64,000 nt of DNA from FW021-bin31 sp964647485 (GTDB lineage Bacteria; Bacteroidota; Bacteroidia; Chitinophagales; Chitinophagaceae): NCBI GenBank assembly GCA_964647485.1, contig CAZYHV010000012.1, positions 43,353-107,352 of the forward strand. Direction: 5' to 3'. Position numbers and translations under genes: made by a program. The notes under the pieces were generated by a model. It was not told where the DNA came from, did no database searches, and saw only the letters and a list, made by a program, of their open reading frames with translations. Shown here one piece after another: positions 1-9,400 of this stretch. Each line of letters starts with the position of its first letter. Position 1 is the first letter of the stretch.

Positions 1-2
1 TT

Positions 3-938
3 CCGTTTGTCAATGCCTCTTCGGGAAAAGAAGGCTCAAATGCGAAACAACAATTGACAGAATTAATCAAGCAAAATTACAATCATCCCTCTATTTTTAC
101 CTGGGGATTGCATAATGAAGTGTATACGAAGTATCCCACCGGCTATCCTGCCCGCCTGACCCACGAACTCAATGATTTGGCCAAAGATTTGGATCCTTAC
201 CGTCCGACGGTGAGTACCAGTGGATATGGGACGATGGAACGAAATATGAATCTGATGGCCAATATTCAGGCGATGAATAGATATTTTGGCTGGTATTATG
301 GGAAGTTGACGGATCTAAAAAGCTGGGTAGAAGGGTTAGAAAAAAAATATCCCAAGTTTAATGTGGTCTTATCGGAATATGGCGCCGGTGCAAATATTAA
401 ACAGCATACCGAAGAAGTGAAGAAACCAAAAAACGTTATTTCCGGACAATTTTTCCCGGAAGAATATCAGACCAAATACCATGTTTATTACTGGTCAGTG
501 ATTGAGCAACATCCTTATTTACTTTCCTCTTATGTATGGAATATGTTTGATTTCTGTGTGCCCGGCGGATGGAATAGAGGAGGCGTAATGGATCGAAACC
601 TGAAAGGGCTTGTTACTTTCGACCGTCAAACCAAAAAGGATGCTTTTTATTGGTATAAATCCAACTGGAGCAAGAAACCGGTGATTCATATTGCAGGAAG
701 GAGATTGAAGAACAGGACGCAAAGAGATAACCGGATAGAGGTTTTTTCTAATCTGGATCATCTACAACTGACATTGAATAACAAAAAGCAAAAGACCTAT
801 CAGCAGGGGGCCAATGAATGTGATTTTGTTTGGAAGGTAAAATTACGAAAAGGGAAAAATACGCTGAAAGCTACCGGATTGAAAGATGGGAGGACTTATT
901 CGGATACGATCATAGTAGATTTAAAAGACACACATTAA
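3..938 (+). CDS. Glycoside hydrolase family 2 enzyme, C-terminal part (5' end outside window)
   Basis: The reading frame is open from base 3, so this is the last 311 residues of a longer protein cut by the window edge. It shows the GH2 catalytic barrel: the acid/base motif LHNE (Glu near residue 39 of the visible part, after NHPSIFTWG) and the nucleophile in VVLSEYGAG (near residue 125), then a WNMFDF segment and a C-terminal beta-sandwich. GH2 enzymes release beta-galactose, beta-glucuronate or beta-mannose; the substrate cannot be read from this fragment. It lies at the left edge of a PUL and probably acts in the periplasm or on the surface. HigA follows 9 bases after its stop. Confidence 0.88.
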   Translation, partial: PFVNASSGKEGSNAKQQLTELIKQNYNHPSIFTWGLHNEVYTKYPTGYPARLTHELNDLAKDLDPYRPTVSTSGYGTMERNMNLMANIQAMNRYFGWYYGKLTDLKSWVEGLEKKYPKFNVVLSEYGAGANIKQHTEEVKKPKNVISGQFFPEEYQTKYHVYYWSVIEQHPYLLSSYVWNMFDFCVPGGWNRGGVMDRNLKGLVTFDRQTKKDAFYWYKSNWSKKPVIHIAGRRLKNRTQRDNRIEVFSNLDHLQLTLNNKKQKTYQQGANECDFVWKVKLRKGKNTLKATGLKDGRTYSDTIIVDLKDTH

Positions 939-947
939 GTTTTTGTT

Positions 948-1265
948 ATGGAAAGAGCATTAGAAACAAATATCCATCCGGGTATTATACTTAAAGAGGA
1001 CGTATTGGATGCTAACAAATTAAGTATAAGTACCGCTGCCGATTTACTTGGAGTTACACGATTGACGCTGTCTAAAATAGTGAATGAAAAAGGGTCTGTA
1101 ACGCCGAATATAGCGTTACGCATCGAAAAGGTCTTTGGAGGGAAAGCTGATTTTTGGCTAAGGATGCAAAGAGGGTATGACCTATTGGAGGAGGTTAAGA
1201 AGTTTAGGAAAAATCCTCCGAAAATCAGGAAGTACAGGGCGATAAGCGAACATTCTGCCGGATAA
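948..1265 (+). CDS. HigA/VapI-type antitoxin-like transcriptional regulator, no toxin partner visible
   Basis: A 105-residue protein with one XRE-type helix-turn-helix (about residues 24-62: STAADLLGVTRLTLSKIVNEK) and the tail ALRIEKVFGGKADFWLRMQ, which is the signature of HigA antitoxins. HigA normally binds a HigB RelE-fold mRNA interferase encoded just upstream and represses the operon. Here the upstream gene is a GH2 glycosidase that ends 9 bases before this ATG, and the downstream gene is a fucosidase, so no HigB is present. It may be a solitary regulator or the remnant of a TA pair. The family call is firm; the role is unknown. Confidence 0.85.
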   Translation: MERALETNIHPGIILKEDVLDANKLSISTAADLLGVTRLTLSKIVNEKGSVTPNIALRIEKVFGGKADFWLRMQRGYDLLEEVKKFRKNPPKIRKYRAISEHSAG

Positions 1266-1355
1266 AATAACTTGGTTAGTTTTGATGGGGCTTCTTGTTA
1301 TTGCTTCGAATAGGAATGTCCTTTTGTTCTGCTAAAAGAGTAGAATATAAGATCT

Positions 1356-3947
1356 ATGAGAAATAAACTCTTTACATTTTTAGGACTAAGTTTTTTGGCG
1401 TTCTTGCTATTGATAAGCTGTTCGGTAAAAAAAGACACTACGCTTTTAAAACTTTGGTATCAGCAACCGGCACATCAATGGACGGAAGCTTTACCATTGG
1501 GAAATGGCCGCATAGGCGCCATGGCTTTTGGTGGGATTGATACCGCTCAATTTCAACTCAATGATGCTACGCTTTGGTCCGGATATCCAAAAGACGACAA
1601 CAATCCCCATGCGAAAGAGGTCCTGCCTAAAGTGAGAAAGGCATTGTTTCATGGGAATTATGAAAAAGCAGACAAGCTCTGTAAGCAGATGATGGGGCCC
1701 TATGTGGCTAACTATCTGACTTTAGGGAATCTCTATTTGGATTTTGACAGAAAAGAAGAAACGGTTTCAAATTATAAGAGAACCCTGAATTTGGAGAAAG
1801 CAATTACGACAGTATCTTTCGAGAAGGGAGGAATAAAATATACCCGTGAAGCTTTTGCCAGCTATCCTGATCAGGTGCTTGTGATTCGGTTAAAAGCTAG
1901 TAAATCCCATGCAATATCCTTTCAGACGCGCTTTGATAATCCCATGCCTCATAAGATAAAAGTAGAAAATGACCATTCCATAATGTTGCATGGAAGGGCA
2001 CCAAACTTCGTGGCGCATCGCTCCTACCATGAGCCACAAGTTATTTATGACAGTACGAAAGGCATACGCTTTGCTGTAAGAGTAGCTGTAGAAACGAAAG
2101 GTGGGAGCGTGAACTCGGATACCTCCGGGCTAACCATTAAGGGAGCTACAACCGTGACTTTGCGGCTAACGACCGGTACGAATTTTATTGGATTTAATAA
2201 CGAACCTGAACATAATGGAAAAGAGATTTCAGAGGCTTCGGGAAATATGGTTAAGGCCGAAAGAAGTTCTTTTCAAAGCTTATTGGATCGGCATGAAAAA
2301 GATTATCAAAGTTTATTTGATCGTGTCCATTTAGACCTTGGGGCAGACAGTCTGGCAAAGCTTCCTACAGATACTCGATTAAAAACATATACGAAAGCAG
2401 GTGGTTATAGTGATCCACAGCTGACTACTTTATTATTTCAATATGGCCGGTATCTCATGATTGCAGGCTCCCGCCCTTCCCATGAAACGGATAAGGTGTA
2501 TGGTCGTCCGATGAATCTGCAAGGGATTTGGAATAACAGTATGGAACCACCCTGGGGCTCAAATTATACGACCAATATTAATACGGAAATGAATTATTGG
2601 CCGGCAGAAAAAGATAATTTATCGGAAAGTGCACTCCCGCTGATCCATTTTGTCAAAGCGCTATCCAGAAATGGGAAAAGGACCGCCAGAATAAATTATG
2701 GTGCCAATGGCTGGACGGCACATCACAACAGTGATATATGGGCACAAACCGCGCCACCGGGAAATTATGGGAAAGACCCGATGGCTAAACCCCAATGGGC
2801 GATGTGGACGATGAGTGGAGGTTGGTTATCTCGTCATCTTTGGGAGCATTATCTGTTTAATGGGAATAAGCATTACCTTCAAAAGATGGCTTATCCGGTA
2901 ATGAAAGGAGCTGCCCGCTTTATGTTGGATTGGTTAATACCCTATCAGGGACATTTAGTAACCGCTCCTTCGACTTCTCCGGAACATCTGTTTACCATTA
3001 ATGGACATAAGCATGCAGTGAGCATAGCCTCTACCATGGATATGTCAATTATCCGGGATCTGTTTTTCAATACGATGCAGGCTGCTAAAATATTAGGTAA
3101 AGATACGCAGTTTAGAGATTCTCTAAAAGAGGCTTATCAGAAATTGTATCCTTTTCATATTGGTCAATATGGACAGTTGCAGGAATGGTACAAGGATTGG
3201 GATCAACCGGGAGATCATTATCGTCATCTTTCTCATTTGTATGGATTGTTTCCTGCCGCTTTGATCTCACCAAGACGTACCCCTCAGTTGGCTGCAGCAG
3301 CAAAGAAAAGTTTAGAAATGCGTGGAGATGGAGGAACCGGGTGGTCTAAAGCCTGGAAAATTAACTGTTGGGCCCGACTGGAGGACGGGAATCATGCCTA
3401 TAAAATTTTAAATGAACAACTCTTTTTAACCGGACAGCGTGGAATCAATGGAGATACGCGGGGAGGGTCTTATGCTAATCTTTTTGACGCGCATCCGCCC
3501 TTTCAGATTGACGGGAATTTCGGTTTTACTTCCGGTGTGACGGAGATGTTGTTGCAAAGCCAGGATGGCGCTGTTTATTTATTGCCAGCCCTGCCCGATG
3601 AATGGGAGGAAGGAGATGTAAAAGGACTGAAAGCCAGAGGTGGTTTCGTTATTGAAGATTTATGCTGGGAAGACGGACAGCTAAAAACGGCGACCATAAA
3701 ATCAACTTTGGGTGGGAATTGCAGGATCAGGACGAAAGTTCCTATCCGGGTAAAAGGGGCGAAAGCCCAACAAGTGAAAACGGAAGAAAAAAATCCCAAT
3801 CCTTTCTTTCAGTGTCCGTTGAAAGAAGATCTCGTTATAAAAGATTCCTCGAAGATTGAAACCTTAAATTTAGAAAAGACCTACTTAACGGATGTGGAAA
3901 CGAGCGAAGGAAAAAGTTTTACAGTACAAATTGAAAAAGGACGTTGA
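1356..3947 (+). CDS. GH95 family alpha-L-fucosidase (or alpha-L-galactosidase), lipoprotein
   Basis: An 863-residue protein with a lipoprotein signal (LLLISC, Cys about residue 22), so it is lipid-anchored. It starts with the GH95 N-terminal beta domain (LPLGNGRIGAMAFGG, LNDATLWSG) followed by an (alpha/alpha)6 barrel. By analogy with the Bifidobacterium enzyme AfcA, the catalytic set appears as N407 and N409 (TNINTEMNYWP), E543 (STSPEH) and D719 (IDGNFGF), so the active site looks intact. GH95 enzymes invert terminal alpha-1,2-L-fucose; some prefer L-galactose. It sits between HigA and the ECF sigma gene of the PUL. Full length, no sign of damage. Confidence 0.93.
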   Translation: MRNKLFTFLGLSFLAFLLLISCSVKKDTTLLKLWYQQPAHQWTEALPLGNGRIGAMAFGGIDTAQFQLNDATLWSGYPKDDNNPHAKEVLPKVRKALFHGNYEKADKLCKQMMGPYVANYLTLGNLYLDFDRKEETVSNYKRTLNLEKAITTVSFEKGGIKYTREAFASYPDQVLVIRLKASKSHAISFQTRFDNPMPHKIKVENDHSIMLHGRAPNFVAHRSYHEPQVIYDSTKGIRFAVRVAVETKGGSVNSDTSGLTIKGATTVTLRLTTGTNFIGFNNEPEHNGKEISEASGNMVKAERSSFQSLLDRHEKDYQSLFDRVHLDLGADSLAKLPTDTRLKTYTKAGGYSDPQLTTLLFQYGRYLMIAGSRPSHETDKVYGRPMNLQGIWNNSMEPPWGSNYTTNINTEMNYWPAEKDNLSESALPLIHFVKALSRNGKRTARINYGANGWTAHHNSDIWAQTAPPGNYGKDPMAKPQWAMWTMSGGWLSRHLWEHYLFNGNKHYLQKMAYPVMKGAARFMLDWLIPYQGHLVTAPSTSPEHLFTINGHKHAVSIASTMDMSIIRDLFFNTMQAAKILGKDTQFRDSLKEAYQKLYPFHIGQYGQLQEWYKDWDQPGDHYRHLSHLYGLFPAALISPRRTPQLAAAAKKSLEMRGDGGTGWSKAWKINCWARLEDGNHAYKILNEQLFLTGQRGINGDTRGGSYANLFDAHPPFQIDGNFGFTSGVTEMLLQSQDGAVYLLPALPDEWEEGDVKGLKARGGFVIEDLCWEDGQLKTATIKSTLGGNCRIRTKVPIRVKGAKAQQVKTEEKNPNPFFQCPLKEDLVIKDSSKIETLNLEKTYLTDVETSEGKSFTVQIEKGR

Positions 3948-4025
3948 AGGAGAAGTGAAACAAATGTAGAAGTCTCCCTTTTTTATCTTATCTTTCCAAT
4001 TCATACAAAAAGGACATCCATAATA

Positions 4026-4046
4026 TGGAATTTATGTATAATTCCA
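4026..4046. repeat. Perfect 7-bp inverted repeat upstream of the sigma factor gene
   Basis: TGGAATT (4026-4032) and AATTCCA (4040-4046) flank a 7-base spacer. It lies between the end of the fucosidase gene and the sigma factor promoter. No T-run follows, so it is more likely a protein-binding site or mRNA hairpin than a terminator. Confidence 0.45.
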
Positions 4047-4103
4047 CGTAGTAGGCGGTGCTTTTTAATGGGATTGGTAAGCAGTATTTCTTTTTAAAAT
4101 AGG

Positions 4104-4111
4104 TAACTTTG
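4104..4111 (+). promoter_or_regulatory. Candidate -7 promoter box of the ECF sigma gene
   Basis: TAACTTTG matches the Bacteroidota -7 consensus TAnnTTTG and ends 21 bases before the TTG start of the sigma factor. No convincing -33 element is seen at the expected distance. Confidence 0.5.
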
Positions 4112-4132
4112 TATTAGAAAATATTTATACCC

Positions 4133-4735
4133 TTGTCGAAAAAAATATTGAAGGAAGAGGAACGGCTGTTACGGCAGATAGCTGAAGGCAATGAAGAGGC
4201 TTTTGCCCCGCTTTTTCATGCTTATAGGGATAAATTATTTGCTTTTATTTTGAAACTGTCCGGGTCCCGGCAGATATCGGAGGATGTGGTACAGGATGTA
4301 TTTATGAAAATATGGTCTAAGCGGGAAGCTCTTTCAGAAGTAGACAATTTTAATGCCTATCTTTTCCGGATGGCACATAATCATACTCTTAATTTATTAA
4401 AGCGCAGATCCAGAGAGGTGCTGATTAGAGCTGAAAAGAAAAGCAATAACGCTTCTCCCTTTTCCCGGCCGGATAACCAGCTTATCTTCAATAATATCCA
4501 GATTAAATTACAAAAAGTGGTAGAAGCGCTTCCTCCCAGGCAAAAAGAAATTTATCGATTAAAAAGAGAGCAAGGATTGAAACATGAAGAAATTGCCCGG
4601 CAATTAAAATTGTCCCCTTCCACCGTAAAAAACCATCTTAGACAGGCGTTGCAAACCATAAGAACGAAAATGGGGGATTATTATCCGGAGGTGTTAATCA
4701 TGATTGGATTCTTTTTACCGCTTTATCACTTTTAG
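4133..4735 (+). CDS. ECF-type RNA polymerase sigma factor of the PUL
   Basis: A 200-residue sigma-70 family protein with region 2 (LFHAYRDKLFAFILKL, EDVVQDVFMKIWSKREAL) and region 4 (LPPRQKEIYRLKREQGL, then the helix-turn-helix EIARQLKLSPSTVKNHLRQAL). No other domain is present, as expected for the Bacteroidota ECF group that pairs with FecR anti-sigma factors. The start is TTG; no in-frame ATG lies nearby and a TAnnTTTG box sits just upstream. The anti-sigma gene follows after 136 bases and then the STN-bearing SusC, the usual order for SusC-triggered transcription control of a PUL. Its own promoter and the susC promoter are likely targets. Confidence 0.93.
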   Translation: MSKKILKEEERLLRQIAEGNEEAFAPLFHAYRDKLFAFILKLSGSRQISEDVVQDVFMKIWSKREALSEVDNFNAYLFRMAHNHTLNLLKRRSREVLIRAEKKSNNASPFSRPDNQLIFNNIQIKLQKVVEALPPRQKEIYRLKREQGLKHEEIARQLKLSPSTVKNHLRQALQTIRTKMGDYYPEVLIMIGFFLPLYHF

Positions 4736-4822
4736 AGAGCGTTTTCCTTATTGTCTGACGGTAAAGACGAAAGTGCAAGCAGGAATTTTTTGAAAAAGAC
4801 TAGGCCTTTTTTTCTTCTCAAT

Positions 4823-4840
4823 TGTCTTATCTATAAGACA
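4823..4840. promoter_or_regulatory. 18-bp near-perfect palindrome between sigma and anti-sigma genes
   Basis: TGTCTTATCTATAAGACA is an 8-bp inverted repeat with only 2 bases between the arms. Such a short loop disfavours an RNA hairpin and suits a dimeric DNA-binding protein. It is 31 bases upstream of the anti-sigma ATG, so it could control that gene separately from the sigma gene. Confidence 0.45.
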
Positions 4841-4871
4841 GATGAAATAGATGTTTTTTTTGAAATAAAAT

Positions 4872-6074
4872 ATGGCAAAAGACAGAATATATGAATTGCT
4901 CCTAAAACTTTTTCAGGGAGAACTCTCTTTGGAGGAAGAGGAAGAACTGGCTTTATGGATAGAGAGCTTTCAGGATGATGAAGAGTGGACGCAGCAGCTA
5001 CAGAGTGTCTGGATGGAGTATGAACCGGAAGAGAGAATGGAAAAAGAAAAGGCAGAGGTCTTATTAAAACGTATTACAAGAAAAGAGAAGGCGCCCTTTA
5101 TAGAAAGGAAAAGGATATATTTTGATCGGAAAATGCTAAAGTGGGCTGCTGTAGCAGCAATTATCGGGTTATTACTTGCTTTTACCATAAAATATTTGCT
5201 CCCGGGAAGGGAAATAGAAAGTAAGGTAGTGGTACAGCAGCAGAAAGAAACGCCCATTACTCCCGGAGGGAACAGGGCTGTTTTGACCTTATCTAATGGG
5301 AAGTCTATAGCTTTGGATAGTTCACAGAAAGGATTGTTGGCCAATAATGGCAACGGTAAAGTATTGAAGATTTCCAGTGGGGTATTAAAGCTTCAAAAAG
5401 AAGCGGAAAGCGCATCCTCATCTATTACTTATAACACCATTACCACCCCTCGGGGCGGTCAGTATGAGGTTATTCTGTCGGACGGTAGCAAAATTTGGTT
5501 AAATGCCGGTTCCTCTTTGAGGTTTCCGACGGCCTTTAATGGTGCTAAAAGGGAAGTTGATGTAAAAGGAGAGGCTTTTGCTGACATCGCAAAAGATGAG
5601 AATCGTCCTTTTTATGTACACGTTCTGTCAGAGTCTGATGAAGAGAAAGGGACGATAAAGGTTTTGGGGACACAGTTTAATATCAATGCTTATCCTGAAA
5701 ACAAGCATGTGAAAGCAGCATTGATTTCCGGAAGTATTAAGGTAGAAAGAGGGAAAACAGAGAAGACATTGGTGCCCGGGGAACGAGCTTTTATTAAAGA
5801 TGGGAAGATTGCTGTTAAGAAGGAAGAAAATCTGGAAAGAGTCATCGCCTGGAAGGAGGGGCAATTCAATTTTGAGGGGTACGATATTCGGCATGTGATG
5901 CAACAAATAGCTCGTTGGTATGATGTGAAGGTCGAATATAGAAATATCCCTACCGACCATTTTGTGGGAACCATTTCCAGAGGAAAGAATATTTCGGAGG
6001 TGTTAGATATGTTGGAGATGACGGGTGTGGTTCATTTTGAAGTGGAAGGCAGAACAGTCATTGTGACCCAATGA
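4872..6074 (+). CDS. FecR-family anti-sigma factor
   Basis: A 400-residue inner-membrane protein. The N-terminal cytoplasmic part (about residues 1-88) would hold the ECF sigma factor, and one membrane helix follows (about 91-112, KWAAVAAIIGLLLAFTIKYLL). The periplasmic FecR domain (about 188-290) carries TTPRGGQYEVILSDGSKIWL and the GSIKV/VPGERAFI repeats, and a DUF4974 domain closes the protein (about 325-398, FNFEGYDIRHVMQQIARWYDV). In this family the C-terminal domain contacts the STN domain of the partner SusC, whose gene is next. Signal flow would be SusC to FecR to sigma. The 329-base gap to susC holds several repeats. Confidence 0.94.
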   Translation: MAKDRIYELLLKLFQGELSLEEEEELALWIESFQDDEEWTQQLQSVWMEYEPEERMEKEKAEVLLKRITRKEKAPFIERKRIYFDRKMLKWAAVAAIIGLLLAFTIKYLLPGREIESKVVVQQQKETPITPGGNRAVLTLSNGKSIALDSSQKGLLANNGNGKVLKISSGVLKLQKEAESASSSITYNTITTPRGGQYEVILSDGSKIWLNAGSSLRFPTAFNGAKREVDVKGEAFADIAKDENRPFYVHVLSESDEEKGTIKVLGTQFNINAYPENKHVKAALISGSIKVERGKTEKTLVPGERAFIKDGKIAVKKEENLERVIAWKEGQFNFEGYDIRHVMQQIARWYDVKVEYRNIPTDHFVGTISRGKNISEVLDMLEMTGVVHFEVEGRTVIVTQ

Positions 6075-6090
6075 GAAAATAAATTATTTT

Positions 6091-6122
6091 GACTAAACGA
6101 CTAAACGACTAAACGACTAACA
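6091..6122. repeat. Tandem octamer GACTAAAC, three exact copies plus one imperfect
   Basis: GACTAAAC occurs at 6091-6098, 6099-6106 and 6107-6114, followed by GACTAACA at 6115-6122. It starts 17 bases after the anti-sigma stop codon. Short tandem units like this can vary in copy number between strains. Confidence 0.85.
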
Positions 6123-6147
6123 TTATGAGCCCCTAAATTTACAATTA

Positions 6148-6248
6148 TCTGAATTTGTCGAATTACCCTGAGTGTGTGAGGTTTACTCTGAACTTGTCAA
6201 GGGCATTGCCCTGAGCTTGTAGGAGTTTACCCTGAGCTTGTCGAAGGG
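6148..6248. repeat. Cluster of five degenerate copies of a CCCTGAGCTTGTCGAAGGG-like repeat
   Basis: The clearest copy is CCCTGAGCTTGTCGAAGGG at 6230-6248. Decayed copies lie at about 6148-6165, 6166-6183, 6186-6203 and 6209-6226. The unit is an imperfect palindrome (CCCTgAGCTTGTCGAAGGG) of the type found as dispersed intergenic repeats in many bacterial genomes. Copies become less similar moving left, which suggests local amplification followed by decay. It lies between the anti-sigma gene and susC. Confidence 0.75.
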
Positions 6249-6260
6249 AAGGGAAAAAAA

Positions 6261-6288
6261 CCGGATTTCGGCGGCATCCGAAACCCGG
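6261..6288 (+). terminator. GC-rich hairpin followed by A/T tract between anti-sigma gene and susC
   Basis: CCGGATTTCGG (6261-6271) pairs with CCGAAACCCGG (6278-6288) with one mismatch around a 6-base loop, followed by TAAAAATTT. It may terminate or attenuate the sigma/anti-sigma transcript before susC. The T-tract is short, so it is a weak intrinsic terminator. Confidence 0.4.
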
Positions 6289-6374
6289 TAAAAATTTAGA
6301 CAAAAGTAATCCTGAAGACCTCATGGGTTATTCAGGACAATGTGTAAGACATATTATTTTTTCATCTAAACCTA

Positions 6375-6391
6375 CCTGCCGGTTAGGCAGG
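6375..6391. repeat. Inverted repeat CCTGCC/GGCAGG in the susC leader
   Basis: CCTGCC (6375-6380), spacer ggtta, GGCAGG (6386-6391), ending 12 bases before the likely susC ATG at 6404. In RNA it would form a stable small hairpin next to the start codon. It also resembles dispersed GC-rich palindromic repeats. Confidence 0.55.
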
Positions 6392-6403
6392 CCATACAAA
6401 GGT

Positions 6404-9400
6404 ATGAAATTATTATTTACAAAGGTCCGGGAAGAGCAACGTCCTTGTAGCCCCTCTTCGTATCGGACTTTCTCTAAAAGGATATTATTGGTTATGAAAC
6501 TGACTACATTTCTCCTTTTAATCGCTTTGACCCAAATAAGTGCCAAAAGTTTTTCTCAAACTATAACCATTACAGGAAATAATATTTCTCTGGGAAAGGT
6601 TTTCAGAGATATACATAAACAAACCGGATATCATTTCCTCAGTACAAAGGAACAGCTTTTGGACAGCCGAAAAGTGGACGTTAACTTAAAAAAAGTTCCT
6701 CTCAATGAAGGACTAAGATCCGTTTTTAAGGGCCAGCCACTAACATATCGTATTTTGGATAAGACCATTATCGTGAAGCGTAAGGCAAATAATGTAATGA
6801 AATACCGGTCGGAAGAAACTTTACCGGAAACAATATCTATTGAGGGTACAGTAAAAGACTCTATTACAGGAGATCCTCTTGTTGGAGTGACGATAAAGGT
6901 AAAAGGAGGTACAGTAGGAACAACTACAGATGTAAAAGGAAAGTTTAGCCTGGAAGTGCCAAAGGATGCGGTATTGGAAGTGAGCTATGTGGGATATAAA
7001 CCGCAGGAGATTTCTACAAAAGGAAAGACAGATTTTCAGATTTTGTTGGTGACGGCAGCAACGGGATTGAATCAGTTGGTGGTGGTGGGATTCGGTGAAC
7101 AAAAAAAGAAAAATATTACAAGTTCTATTTCTAATATTTCAGCTAAGGATATAGAAAAAGTAGATGGAGGGGCAACAATAAGTTCTAAATTAGCGGGTAA
7201 ATTATCTGGACTGTCTTTTCGCCAAGCAGAAGGACGCCCTGGTTCAGGAGCAACTATAAACATTAGGAATATGGGAGCTCCTTTATACGTAATCGATGGA
7301 GTTATAGAAAATAAAGGAAGATTCGATCAATTAGATCCAAATGATATACAAAGTATTTCAATTCTTAAAGACGCCTCGGCCGCTAGTGTTTATGGAGTCC
7401 AAGCAGGGAATGGGGTTGTCGTTATAGAGACAAAAAAAGGTCGTTTAAATACTCCATTAAGGGTTAATGTTAAAGCGTATAGAGGCTGGCAGAATTTGAC
7501 AAGATATCCTAACAACGTGGTTGATGCCTATCATTGGCAATTATATGCAGCGGATGCTCAAATGAATTCTAATGGAACTACAGGGATAACCCGTCAGGAT
7601 ATTCAAAACTGGAAGGAAGCGAAAAGCCCGGAATTTCAGAGTTTTGACTGGCCTGCCATGATTTTTCGAAAAAACGCTCCTCAAACTGCTTTAAATATTG
7701 ACTTGTCGGGAGGTAGTGAAAAGACCAATTATTATTTATCTTTTTCTAGATTTAAACAAGATGCCGTATTTAAGGAATATCAATATGATAGGTATAACGT
7801 ACTTTCGAATGTTGAGACTAGAATAGGGAAAGAAAATCGGCTAAAATTAGGGGTTAGCTTTAGAGGAAAAATAGAGGATAGATTACATCCTGGAATTCCC
7901 GGACTGGACGATTACATGCAACCTCTGAATGCTGCAATGCGAAACAGACCTATGTTTAGTGCTTTTGCCAACAATAATCCTAAATATTTAAACGATATAG
8001 GTTTTAATAATACAAATGCGGGTTTATGGACCTTTGAGCGATCGGGAAAATATCAAGATAGATGGTGGGCTTTGGCTACTCGATTTTCTTTGTCTTATAA
8101 CTTTCCGGTTAAGGGTTTAAGTGCAAAAGCCTCTTTTAATTATACGTATGAGGATAACTTGTTGACTAACCATGAAAAGAGATATAAAGCATATACCTAT
8201 CATTATGATGATAGCACTTATGAAGTAACAAATACGAAGCCTAATGCCTGGCAGGAACGCGGAACGCAAAAGAATTTTAGAAAAAACTTTAGTGGTCAGA
8301 TTAATTATTCTCGCCTGTTTAAAAAACATAATTTAAAAGTATTATTAGCAACAGTATGGCTTTCTACACAAAGTTTGAAGACGCACATTCATTCTGTTCC
8401 TCCTACAGATGTATTAGATCAGTTCATTTTTAATACAATTGATGATAATGGATTTTTAGATGCAAATAATAAAACGGCACGAATCGGGTATATAGGGAGA
8501 ATAAAGTATAATTATGCTGATAGATATTATTTAGAATTGTCCGGCCGTCAGGATGGGTCGTGGAAATTTCCTAAAGATAATAGATGGGGTTTCTTCCCTG
8601 CATTTTCAGCCGGATGGAGGTTATCATCAGAGCCGTTTTTAAGTTCTTCTTTAGGACAAGGTAATATCATAAATGATTTAAAACTAAGAGTCTCTTATGG
8701 CGTTCTAGGAGATGATGATATTGGAATTGGACCTTACGCCTATGTCCCTGGTTATAATTTTGGCATAGGAAATTTTATTGTTGATGGTCAATCTTTTAAT
8801 ATGTCTGGTTATAGAGGGCTACCTGTAACTAATATTACCTGGTTTACCAGTAATATGTTTAACATAGGATTAGATTTTAGTCTATGGGATAATAAGTTTA
8901 CAGGATCCATTGAGTATTTTAATAGGAAAAGGAAAGGATTACTTGCAAAGAAATATGATCTGTTACTCCCAAGTGAGATAGGATATCAATTGCCTGAAGA
9001 AAATCTCAATAGTGATGAAGTTTTTGGAGGCGATATTGAGTTATCTTATAATGGAGATTTGGGAAATTTACATTATGAAATATTTGGTAATGTTAACTAT
9101 GCCAGAAAAAAGATGCTTCATAATTATAAGCCTCGATATGGAAATTCATGGGACAAATATAGAAACGCTACTGAAGAAAGACTTAAGGATATATTTTGGG
9201 GTTATGAGGTAAAAGGACAATTTCAGTCTATCGATCAAATTAATAATTATTCCGTGGATGTAGATGGTAGAGGAAATACTACTCTATTGCCTGGAGATTT
9301 AATATACAAGGATGTGAATGGAGATGGGATTATTAATGAAATGGATATGAGACCGATTGGATTTAATAAGGGAGGCCAACCGATTGTGTATGGTGGATTC

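Noticed and set aside
6323..6403. Upstream ATG at 6323 as start of the first susC
   Set aside because: The added 27 residues are translated from repeat sequence (including the CCTGCC/GGCAGG hairpin) and lie before the natural start of the signal peptide region at 6404.
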